A stretch of 11,815 nt of DNA. Origin: an uncultured bacterium (GTDB lineage Bacteria > Bacillota > Clostridia > Lachnospirales > Lachnospiraceae). A model generated the notes under the pieces. That model ran no database searches and was not told the DNA's origin. It was given only the letters and a program-made list of their open reading frames with translations. The position numbers were made by a program, and so were the translations under genes. The stretch lies in the NCBI GenBank assembly GCA_946061355.1, contig CAMGRE010000062.1, forward strand, positions 1 to 11,815, read 5' to 3'. This document shows, one piece after another, positions 1 to 6,402 of this stretch. Position 1 is the first letter of the stretch, and each line of letters opens with the position of its first letter.

Positions 1-1
1 A

Positions 2-43
2 GTCCTCGCCGCCCTGTTCATCGTCTTTCTCGAAAATGGCTGA
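2..43 (+). CDS. possible 3' end of a membrane protein gene (partial)
   Basis: Read from base 2, the + strand gives 13 codons, VLAALFIVFLENG, then a TGA stop. The stretch is hydrophobic and would suit the last transmembrane helix of a membrane protein whose body lies outside the window. It would be convergent with the trp operon and would share the hairpin terminator at 97-127. The evidence is only composition and position; 13 codons cannot be assigned to a family, and the reading could be chance. Confidence 0.25.
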   Translation, partial: VLAALFIVFLENG

Positions 44-96
44 TACTAAGACACTCCTCGAATGCATTCCGATGCTTTGTTTGATATTCATTGCAA

Positions 97-127
97 TAAA
101 AAAGGACCGCCGGCGCGGCCCCTTTTT
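97..127. terminator. intrinsic terminator after trpA, probably bidirectional
   Basis: A GC-rich hairpin (arms around GGCCGC and GCGGTCC with one bulged G) is flanked by an A-run at 98-103 and a T-run at 123-127. On the minus strand it starts about six bases after the trpA stop and ends in a U-run, as expected for a rho-independent terminator of the trp operon. The A-run and T-run flank it symmetrically, so it could also end transcription arriving on the + strand from the left edge. Confidence 0.85.
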
Positions 128-132
128 CGTGC

Positions 133-903
133 TTACAGAGCGTCTTTCATGGATCTCACGTATTCGGCGACGGGTTCGGCCGCGTCACGGCCGTATTTGG
201 CGAGGAGCTTGATGATCGCGGAGCCTACGATGGCGCCGTCCGACTTGGCTGCCATATCATGCGCCTGCTCGGGAGTTGAGATGCCGAAGCCCACGGCGCA
301 GGGGATATCCGTATTTTCCCGGATCAGCTTTACGATCGCGCCGATATCGGTGGTGATCTCCGTCCTTGTGCCGGTCACCCCAAGGCTTGATACGACATAG
401 ACAAAGCCTTCAGCCTCTTTTGCGATCATGGCGATCCGGTTCTCGGACGTTGGTGCGATCAGGGAGATCAGAGCCACCTGATACTTGCCGCACAAATCTG
501 CGAATTCCTCCTTTTCTTCAAAGGGAAGATCCGGCAGGATCAGCCCGTCGATGCCGATCTCGGAGCAGGTTTTGATAAAAACTTCCGCATCATAGGAAAA
601 TACGACGTTTGCGTATGTCATAAATACCATCGGAACTGTCACGTCTTTGCGCAGGTCACGCACCAGATCAAAGATCTTGTCGGTGGTGGCGCCTGCAGCG
701 AGGGCACGCACATTTGCCTCCTGAATGACAGGGCCTTCGGCAGTGGGATCGGAGAACGGGATGCCGAGTTCGATCAGATCTGCACCGGCATGCACCATGG
801 CGCGCACCACTTTGGCGGTTGTCTCCAGGTCGGGGTCACCGCATGTGATAAAAGGAATAAATGCCTTTCCGTTTCGGAATGCTTCTGCGATTCTGTCAGT
901 CAT
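133..903 (-). CDS. trpA: tryptophan synthase alpha chain
   Basis: TrpA cleaves indole-3-glycerol phosphate to indole and glyceraldehyde-3-phosphate and passes indole through a tunnel to TrpB, the last step of tryptophan synthesis in the cytosol. The 256-residue protein has full TIM-barrel length. Visible motifs are FITCGDP (18-24), the catalytic Glu in ELGIPFSDP (Glu45), LPDLPFEE (123-130), and the phosphate-binding GVTGTR (175-180) and VGFGIS (204-209) loops. The second acidic catalytic residue, Asp60 in the Salmonella enzyme (within ADGP), is Glu56 here (AEGP), a conservative change. The start ATG overlaps the end of trpB by eight bases and has a GGGAGG ribosome binding site inside trpB, which indicates translational coupling. 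It is the last gene of the operon and is followed by a terminator. Confidence 0.97.
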   Translation of the reverse strand: MTDRIAEAFRNGKAFIPFITCGDPDLETTAKVVRAMVHAGADLIELGIPFSDPTAEGPVIQEANVRALAAGATTDKIFDLVRDLRKDVTVPMVFMTYANVVFSYDAEVFIKTCSEIGIDGLILPDLPFEEKEEFADLCGKYQVALISLIAPTSENRIAMIAKEAEGFVYVVSSLGVTGTRTEITTDIGAIVKLIRENTDIPCAVGFGISTPEQAHDMAAKSDGAIVGSAIIKLLAKYGRDAAEPVAEYVRSMKDAL

Positions 904-2086
904 GGATATCCTCCCCTCTGTAACGGGCGATGGCGGCGCAGTCCTTGTCGCCTCTGCCGGAGATTGTGATTACCAGTATCTTGTCTTTGGACATGGTCGG
1001 AGCCAGTTTTATGGCGTGTGCCACAGCGTGCGCACTCTCGATCGCGGGGATGATCCCCTCCGTCCGGCTCAGATATTCAAAAGCCTCTACCGCTTCTTCA
1101 TCGGTGATGGCAACGTAGTTGGCGCGCCCGGTGTCGTGGAGCCATGCATGCTCGGGGCCGATACCGGGGTAATCCAGACCGGCGGAGATGGAGTATACCG
1201 GAGCGATCTGGCCGAATTTGTCCTGACAGAAATAGGATTTCATGCCGTGGAAGATGCCGAGACGTCCTGTGTTGATGGTCGCGGCCGTCTCATAGGTATC
1301 GATGCCGCGCCCGGCCGCCTCGCAGCCGATCAGCGTGACGCCCCTTTCTTCGATAAAATGATAGAAACTGCCCATAGCGTTGCTGCCGCCACCCACACAG
1401 GCGATGACTGCATCGGGAAGTCGGCCCTCTTTTTCCAACATCTGCTGTTTAATTTCCTTGGAAATTACAGACTGGAAATCACGGACGATGGTGGGGAAGG
1501 GATGCGGTCCCATCACGGAGCCGAGACAGTAGTGCGTGTCGTCAATACGGTTCGTCCATTCCCTCATTGCCTCGGACACAGCATCTTTCAATGTAGCGGT
1601 GCCGCTCTTGACCGGGATGACTTCAGCGCCCAGCAGGCGCATACGGTATACGTTCAGTGCCTGACGGATGGTGTCCTCCTCTCCCATAAAGACAACGCAT
1701 TCCATGCCAAGGAGTGCAGCGGCGGTTGCCGTTGCCACACCGTGCTGTCCTGCACCGGTCTCGGCGATCAGACGTGTCTTGCCCATCTTTTTGGCAAGCA
1801 GCGCTTGCCCCAGCACATTGTTGATCTTGTGTGATCCGGTGTGGTTTAAGTCCTCGCGCTTCAGATAGATTTTGGCTCCGCCCAGATCCTCCGTCATTTT
1901 CTGTGCATAGTACAGGCGGCTGGGACGGCCTGCATAGTCGTTAAAAAGGTCTGTGAGTTCCCGGTTGAATTCCGGGTCGTCCTTATAATGATTGTATGCT
2001 TGTTCCAACTCGATCACGGCATTCATCAGTGTCTCGGGGATGTACTGCCCGCCGTGGATGCCGAAACGTCCATTCGGATTGGTCAT
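896..2086 (-). CDS. trpB: tryptophan synthase beta chain
   Basis: TrpB condenses indole with L-serine to give tryptophan, using pyridoxal phosphate, in an alpha2-beta2 complex with TrpA. At 396 residues it has the usual TrpB1 length. Diagnostic elements are GRFGIHGGQYIPETL near the N terminus (6-20), the PLP-binding lysine in NHTGSHKINN (Lys87), the catalytic Glu109 in AETGAGQHG, the phosphate-binding GGGSNAMG loop (232-239) and SGRGDKD near the C terminus (376-382). AGGAG lies just upstream of the ATG at 2086. About 48 bases separate it from trpC, with no room for trpF. The long antisense reading frame over this gene is a codon-bias shadow. Confidence 0.98.
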   Translation of the reverse strand: MTNPNGRFGIHGGQYIPETLMNAVIELEQAYNHYKDDPEFNRELTDLFNDYAGRPSRLYYAQKMTEDLGGAKIYLKREDLNHTGSHKINNVLGQALLAKKMGKTRLIAETGAGQHGVATATAAALLGMECVVFMGEEDTIRQALNVYRMRLLGAEVIPVKSGTATLKDAVSEAMREWTNRIDDTHYCLGSVMGPHPFPTIVRDFQSVISKEIKQQMLEKEGRLPDAVIACVGGGSNAMGSFYHFIEERGVTLIGCEAAGRGIDTYETAATINTGRLGIFHGMKSYFCQDKFGQIAPVYSISAGLDYPGIGPEHAWLHDTGRANYVAITDEEAVEAFEYLSRTEGIIPAIESAHAVAHAIKLAPTMSKDKILVITISGRGDKDCAAIARYRGEDIHD

Positions 2087-2134
2087 GGAAATTCTCCTTT
2101 CATCGTAACTGTGAAGGTGCGGAACAGTTACTTT

Positions 2135-2932
2135 CTATTTTCCTCTTAATTCATCTAACATTTTTTTCTTGTCGGGAGAGCGCATCAGCGTCTCGCCGAT
2201 CAGTACGCCGTTCACGTTGGCTCTCTCGAGTGTGGCGATATCTTCTGCAGTGCGGATTCCGCTCTCTGCCACGAACAGGATATGATTCGGCACCAGAGCG
2301 CGCAGCCGTTCACTGTTGTGGATATCCACCGTGAAATCCTTCAGGTTCCGGTTGTTGACACCGATGATCCTTGCGCCTGCCCGGACGGCATTCCCGATCT
2401 CCTCTTCATTATGCGCCTCCACCAGAGCGGAGAGTCCGAGCCGGTCGCAGAGGCTGATATAACGGCTGATCGTCTGCGTATCCAGCAGGCTGCAGATTAA
2501 GAGCACGGCACTTGCGCCCAGGAGTCTTGCCTGATAGATCATATATTCGTCCACGACGAAATCTTTGCGGATACAGGGGATCGATACCGCCCCCGCAATC
2601 TCCTCGAGATAGGAATCGTTTCCCAGGAACCATTTGGGTTCCGTCAGGACGGAGATGCAGGATGCGCCTGCCCGTTCATAATCCTTTGCGATCTCCAAAT
2701 AGGGAAAATCCTCTGCGATGATTCCCTTACTGGGCGATGCCTTTTTGCACTCGCAGATAAAAGACATTCCGTCCTTCGCGAGTGCTGCCTCAAAGGGAAA
2801 GCCGGAGAGCGGCTGCTTTTCGCATAAGGAGAGAGCCTGTTCCTTAAGAAGTTCTGGCGAAACCTTCTTTTTTGCCTCGCTGACGCGGACTTTTGCGTAT
2901 TCGGCGATCGTGTGAAGTATGTTGTCTGCCAT
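2135..2932 (-). CDS. trpC: indole-3-glycerol phosphate synthase
   Basis: TrpC decarboxylates and closes the ring of CdRP (1-(o-carboxyphenylamino)-1-deoxyribulose 5-phosphate) to give indole-3-glycerol phosphate. The 265-residue protein matches a stand-alone TIM-barrel IGPS and is not a TrpC-TrpF fusion. Active-site motifs are ECKKASPSKG (61-70, Glu61 and catalytic Lys63), RKDF (122-125, Lys123), LVEAH (170-174), GVNNRNL (191-197) and AESGI (222-226), in the expected order. The ATG at 2932 has AAGGAG seven bases upstream, overlapping the trpD stop codon, so the two genes are probably translationally coupled. The substrate-making isomerase TrpF is not encoded next to it. Confidence 0.97.
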   Translation of the reverse strand: MADNILHTIAEYAKVRVSEAKKKVSPELLKEQALSLCEKQPLSGFPFEAALAKDGMSFICECKKASPSKGIIAEDFPYLEIAKDYERAGASCISVLTEPKWFLGNDSYLEEIAGAVSIPCIRKDFVVDEYMIYQARLLGASAVLLICSLLDTQTISRYISLCDRLGLSALVEAHNEEEIGNAVRAGARIIGVNNRNLKDFTVDIHNSERLRALVPNHILFVAESGIRTAEDIATLERANVNGVLIGETLMRSPDKKKMLDELRGK

Positions 2933-2943
2933 GACGGTTCTCC

Positions 2944-3960
2944 TTATGCGTTGGATTTTCGCTTAAGGGCTTCCATCACGGCGAGCGCTTTGCCGGAATC
3001 GATGAGTTCTCCTGCGAGGCGGATGCCGTCTGCAATGGAAGAAGCTTTGCCTGCGATGTACAGGCCTGCGCCCGCATTCATCAGCACGGTGTCTCTTCTG
3101 GGGCCCTTTTCACCCTTTAAGATCGCGATCGCGATCTGTGCGTTCTCGGCAGGATCACCGCCTTTTAAGTCTTCCCCGGTGCAACGTGTCAGTCCGAAAT
3201 CCTCCGGCTTGATCTCGTATGTCTTAAAATTACCGTTGTCTATTTCACAGACGGAAGTGGGTGCACTTAAGGAGATCTCATCTAGCTTGTCCTGACCGTA
3301 TACCACGAGGCCGCGTTTTACACCAAGGCTTGACAGTACTCTGGCAAGTGGCTCGAGCAGGTATTCATCATAGACACCGAGGAGCTGCATGGTGGGATGA
3401 CCGGGGTTGGTCAGCGGTCCGAGGATATTGAATACGGTGCGGATGCCGAGCTCCTTGCGGATCGGGCCCACATACTTCATGGAAGCGTGATACTTCTGGG
3501 CAAAGAAGAAGCACATACCCACATTTTGCAGTAGTTCCACAGCCTTTTCTGGCTCCTGCACGATATTGATGCCGAGCGCTTCCAGACAATCCGCAGTGCC
3601 GCATTTGGAGGAAGCTGCGCGGTTTCCATGTTTTGCAACCTTGACACCGCCCGCAGCCAGCACAAAAGCGGATACCGTGGAGATGTTGAAGCTCTGCGCC
3701 CCATCGCCGCCGGTTCCGACGATCTCCAGCACATCCATATTATGATCAACCTTCAGCGCATGGGCTCTCATGGCAGCGGCACAGCCCGAGATCTCATCGA
3801 TCGTCTCGGCACGGGCGCTTTTGGTGGACAGAGCGGCAAGGAAGGCTGCGTTCTGCACCTGTGTTGTTGCACCGTCCATGATCTCGTTCATAACCTGATA
3901 GGCCTCATCGTAGGTCAGATCTCCCTTGTTTACAATTTTCTTGATGGCTTCTGCAATCAT
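2944..3960 (-). CDS. trpD: anthranilate phosphoribosyltransferase
   Basis: TrpD transfers the phosphoribosyl group of PRPP to anthranilate. The 338-residue length is typical of the free-standing enzyme, not the fused TrpGD form. Signatures are the PRPP-binding GTGGD (82-86), KHGNRAASS (110-118), the GTADCLEALG segment (121-130, usually GSAD in the family) and the anthranilate-binding region ending in RTVFNILGPLTNP (174-186). The start ATG at 3960 has a near-consensus AAGGAGGA, directly after the trpG TAA stop. The N-terminal helical region (about 1-70) is the usual dimerisation domain. Confidence 0.97.
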   Translation of the reverse strand: MIAEAIKKIVNKGDLTYDEAYQVMNEIMDGATTQVQNAAFLAALSTKSARAETIDEISGCAAAMRAHALKVDHNMDVLEIVGTGGDGAQSFNISTVSAFVLAAGGVKVAKHGNRAASSKCGTADCLEALGINIVQEPEKAVELLQNVGMCFFFAQKYHASMKYVGPIRKELGIRTVFNILGPLTNPGHPTMQLLGVYDEYLLEPLARVLSSLGVKRGLVVYGQDKLDEISLSAPTSVCEIDNGNFKTYEIKPEDFGLTRCTGEDLKGGDPAENAQIAIAILKGEKGPRRDTVLMNAGAGLYIAGKASSIADGIRLAGELIDSGKALAVMEALKRKSNA

Positions 3961-3973
3961 TTTGGTTTCCTCC

Positions 3974-4543
3974 TTATAAAGTGTTTAAAAAGTTTTTAAT
4001 CATTGTCGGTCCGTCCGGCGTCAGTACAGATTCCGGATGAAACTGCATGCCGTAGACCGGAAAGTTCTTATGTTTCACTGCCATGATTTCGCCGTCTGCC
4101 GTCTCTGCGATGACGGAAAGACAGTCGGGAATCGTGTCTTTCACGGCAGCGAGAGAGTGGTAACGCGCCACGGGAATCGGGTTGGGACAGCCCGCAAATA
4201 ACGCACAGTCCTCTGTAAGAATGGCGTCAGACTGTTTGCCGTGCATCAGTTCTTTGGCATACGATACGGTCGCACCGTAGGCTTCGCAGATTGCCTGATG
4301 TCCCAGACATACGCCCAGGATCGGAAAACGGCTGCCCAGTTCCTTCACCACATCGATACACACACCGGCGTCCGACGGACGGCCGGGGCCGGGGGAGAGG
4401 ATGATCGCGTCAGGTTTTAGTTCACCAATCTCTTTTATCGTCAGTTCGTCATTCCTTATGACACGGATGTCAGGTCTGATGGAGCCGATGAGCTGATACA
4501 GATTGTAGGAAAAACTGTCATAATTATCAATCAACAGGATCAT
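3974..4543 (-). CDS. trpG: anthranilate synthase component II (glutamine amidotransferase)
   Basis: TrpG hydrolyses glutamine and delivers ammonia to TrpE for anthranilate synthesis. It is a class I glutamine amidotransferase of 189 residues. The N terminus is the family signature MILLIDNYDSF, followed by the oxyanion PGPGRP loop (51-56), the nucleophile Cys79 in GVCLGHQ, and His169 and Glu171 in QFHPES. A longer in-frame reading from 4603 would add 20 residues that lie inside trpE and look unrelated. The ATG at 4543 is preferred because it overlaps the trpE stop as ATGA and has AGGAGG upstream. A family member may also serve PabB in folate synthesis; the adjacency to trpE argues for tryptophan as its main role. 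Confidence 0.96.
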   Translation of the reverse strand: MILLIDNYDSFSYNLYQLIGSIRPDIRVIRNDELTIKEIGELKPDAIILSPGPGRPSDAGVCIDVVKELGSRFPILGVCLGHQAICEAYGATVSYAKELMHGKQSDAILTEDCALFAGCPNPIPVARYHSLAAVKDTIPDCLSVIAETADGEIMAVKHKNFPVYGMQFHPESVLTPDGPTMIKNFLNTL

Positions 4544-6000
4544 GATTCCACCTCCTCTGCAAGCTTCAAGGCATTGACAACGGCAGCCGCCTTGTTGATA
4601 CATTCCTGATATTCTTTGGCGGAAACAGAGTCTGCCACGATGCCGGCGCCGCTGCGCACGAATACTTTGCCGTTCTTTTTATATGCCAGACGGATTGCGA
4701 TGCAGGTGTCCATATTTCCGGTGAAATCCAGATAACCGATCGCTCCTCCGTAGATGCCGCGCTTATTGCCCTCCAGGTCGTTGATCAGCTGACATGCCAT
4801 GAGTTTCGGGGCTCCCGACAGTGTGCCCGCGGGGAGCACGGCGCTGAGTGCATCCAGCGCATCCCTGTCTTCCCGGATTTCACCCCGCACGGTGGAGCCG
4901 ATGTGCATCACATGGGAATACCGCTCGATGCAGTGGTATTTTTCCACGGATACCGTGCCGAAGCGGGAGACCTTGCCGATGTCATTCCTGCCCAGATCGA
5001 CCAGCATATTATGCTCCGCAAGTTCCTTGGGATCGGCGAGCAGTTCCGCTTCCAGTTGCTTGTCCTCCTCCTCGGTCTTGCCGCGGGGCCTCGTGCCGGC
5101 CAGCGGGAAGGTGTGGAGGACGCCGTCTTCCAGTTTGACAAGCGTCTCGGGAGAGGCACCCGCCACTTCCATGTCGGAACTGGAGAAATAGAACATATAC
5201 GGCGACGGGTTCATTGTCCGGAGGATCCGGTATGTATTGAAAAGGCTTCCGTCAAAGTCTGCTTCCAGGCGGTTGGAGAGTACGATCTGGAAGATATCGC
5301 CCTCGTGGATATGATGCTTGGCGGTCTCTACCATATTACAGTAGGATTCCTCATCGAAGATGGGGTGAAAGTCGGATTTTAACTGCCCCGAAGTTTCCGC
5401 GCAGGGTTCTCCGGAGCGGATCAGCCGTTCCATGGTGTCGAGTTCCAGCTTCGCCCGGTTGTACTCGCTGTCCACATCCTCCAGTGAGATATTGACGATC
5501 AGAATGATCTTTTGCCTGAAGTTATCGAAGGCGATGACCTTGTCAAAGAGCATCAGATCCACATCTTTAAACTGTTCCGTATCTTTGGCGTCCAATTTAA
5601 GGGTCGGTTCTGCATATTTGATATAATCGTAGGAAAAATAGCCGACCAGTCCTCCGGTAAAAGGGGGCAGATCGTCCAGACGGGGACTCTTGTGCTCGGC
5701 GAGAACCTGTCTGATATACGGATCGGGATTGGCATTCTCAAAGGTAATGGAGCCGACCTTCATAGTGCCGTTCAAACATGTGATTTCAAGTTTGGGGTCA
5801 TAACCCAGAAAGGTATATCTGCCCCATTTTTCATGGCCGGCCACCGATTCCAGGATATAACAGTGCTTTGAGACATTTTTGAGAATGCGGAGCACCTCGA
5901 TGGGAGTCTTGACATCGGAGAGGATTTCCCGGCTGACGGGAACCACCCGGTATTCGCCCTGCGATGCCAGTGCTTTTACTTCTTCCAGTGTTGGTTTCAT
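4540..6000 (-). CDS. trpE: anthranilate synthase component I
   Basis: TrpE converts chorismate plus ammonia to anthranilate, the committed step, and is usually feedback-inhibited by tryptophan. The 486-residue protein has the N-terminal regulatory region with an LES motif (50-52) that corresponds to the Trp-binding LLES element. The chorismate-binding domain carries IFQIVLS (236-242), AGASPE (280-285), LAGTRPRG (300-307), LGRNDIGKVS (336-345), PAGTLSGAPK (390-399), GIYGGAIGY (415-423) and GAGIVAD (451-457). The start chosen is the ATG at 6000 (MKPTLEEV), which has GGAGG upstream. An in-frame GTG at 6042 lies inside a predicted hairpin loop without a ribosome binding site. It is the first gene after the T-box leader. 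Confidence 0.96.
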   Translation of the reverse strand: MKPTLEEVKALASQGEYRVVPVSREILSDVKTPIEVLRILKNVSKHCYILESVAGHEKWGRYTFLGYDPKLEITCLNGTMKVGSITFENANPDPYIRQVLAEHKSPRLDDLPPFTGGLVGYFSYDYIKYAEPTLKLDAKDTEQFKDVDLMLFDKVIAFDNFRQKIILIVNISLEDVDSEYNRAKLELDTMERLIRSGEPCAETSGQLKSDFHPIFDEESYCNMVETAKHHIHEGDIFQIVLSNRLEADFDGSLFNTYRILRTMNPSPYMFYFSSSDMEVAGASPETLVKLEDGVLHTFPLAGTRPRGKTEEEDKQLEAELLADPKELAEHNMLVDLGRNDIGKVSRFGTVSVEKYHCIERYSHVMHIGSTVRGEIREDRDALDALSAVLPAGTLSGAPKLMACQLINDLEGNKRGIYGGAIGYLDFTGNMDTCIAIRLAYKKNGKVFVRSGAGIVADSVSAKEYQECINKAAAVVNALKLAEEVES

Positions 6001-6019
6001 GATCTGCCTCCGCTTTTGT

Positions 6020-6051
6020 ATCCGCAGACGGTGGAAGCGCACCTTGCGGAT
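6020..6051 (-). other. hairpin in the trpE 5' untranslated region
   Basis: On the minus strand ATCCGC (6051-6046) can pair with GCGGAT (6025-6020), and inside it GGTG (6043-6040) with CACC (6033-6030), leaving a six-base loop. It lies just upstream of the trpE ribosome binding site and downstream of the leader terminator. It has no U-run, so it is not a terminator. It might affect mRNA stability or access to the ribosome binding site; that role is inference. Confidence 0.45.
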
Positions 6052-6057
6052 GAGCTG

Positions 6058-6086
6058 CTGTCAAGGAATAAAAAAATCCTTGACAG
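6058..6086 (-). repeat. third copy of the terminator arm, forming an alternative hairpin
   Basis: The ten bases TCCTTGACAG, which form the 5' arm of the leader terminator (6107-6098), occur again just after the U-run (6067-6058). The 3' arm CTGTCAAGGA (6086-6077) can therefore pair either upstream, making the terminator, or downstream, making a perfect 10-bp hairpin whose loop is the U-run plus two bases (9 nt). The two pairings are mutually exclusive. The downstream one can form only in transcripts that have read through the terminator. Confidence 0.6.
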
Positions 6087-6107
6087 AACGATAGATTCTG
6101 TCAAGGA
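6071..6107 (-). terminator. T-box-controlled leader terminator of the trp operon
   Basis: A perfect 12-bp stem (6107-6096 with 6088-6077, seven-base loop) is followed on the minus strand by a run of T at 6077-6071. This is a textbook intrinsic terminator located immediately after the T-box sequence. In the antiterminated state the 5' arm bases CCTTG should instead pair with CAAGG next to the T-box (6137-6133), destroying the terminator. Confidence 0.93.
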
Positions 6108-6367
6108 CGAATAAACTTTACCCGCGGTACCACCTTGTTTTACGGAAAAACCGTACACTCATCAGGATACTAACATATCCCCGGCAACTGACGTATGCCT
6201 CACGTCACAGATACTCGGAACCTCCTGATCGGATAGGAAAACTTCCTTTGGCTGTGCCCTCCGCGGTCCATTTGATGTCCTGTTTTCTGCCTGATTCTCA
6301 GCACCTCAGGCTCTCTGTGGGAGCATAAACACCTTTACTTCCGCATCATCGGTTTGATCTTTATTTT
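6071..6367 (-). promoter_or_regulatory. T-box riboswitch, tRNA-Trp specific (trp operon leader)
   Basis: The leader RNA senses uncharged tRNA and permits readthrough into trpE. Seen in the minus-strand sequence: a Stem I base GCGG (6344-6341) pairing with CCGC (6266-6263); an AGTA element on the 5' side of the specifier loop; an AGAGAG bulge; and a distal hairpin CCTGA/TCAGG (6310-6306 with 6294-6290) with a GGTGCTGAGAA loop. The specifier triplet is TGG (6270-6268), followed by the usual purine A. The T-box core is TGGTACCGCG (6132-6123), with UGGU as the tRNA acceptor-end bulge. A TACGG/CCGTA hairpin lies just before the T-box, and the terminator follows. UGG is the tryptophan codon, which agrees with the genes downstream. 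The start of the RNA is estimated from the promoter. Confidence 0.95.
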
Positions 6368-6373
6368 TTCTTT

Positions 6374-6402
6374 AACCTACCACAGAAAAATGAGTTTGTC
6401 AA
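6374..6402 (-). promoter_or_regulatory. sigma-A-type promoter of the trp operon
   Basis: On the minus strand a perfect -35 box TTGACA (6402-6397) is separated by 17 bases from a weaker -10 box TAGGTT (6379-6374). Transcription would begin near 6367, a few bases before the T-box Stem I. The -35 box overlaps the TGA stop codon of the upstream ATPase gene, so the promoter begins exactly where that gene ends. Confidence 0.65.

Noticed and set aside
1..60. Possible start of a minus-strand gene (ATG near position 21)
   Set aside because: Only seven codons remain in the window and the ribosome binding site is poor. The + strand hydrophobic reading is slightly better, though still uncertain.
725..1834. 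369-codon open frame on the + strand, antisense to trpA and trpB
   Set aside because: It lies wholly over two certain genes, has no family motifs and no clear ribosome binding site, and its length follows from the codon bias of trpB.
4544..4603. Upstream in-frame ATG that would extend TrpG by 20 residues
   Set aside because: The extension is inside trpE and unlike TrpG proteins. The ATG at 4543 has AGGAGG and a normal ATGA overlap.
6001..6042. In-frame upstream GTG start for trpE at 6042
   Set aside because: It has no ribosome binding site and sits in a hairpin loop. The ATG at 6000 has GGAGG and the usual TrpE N terminus.
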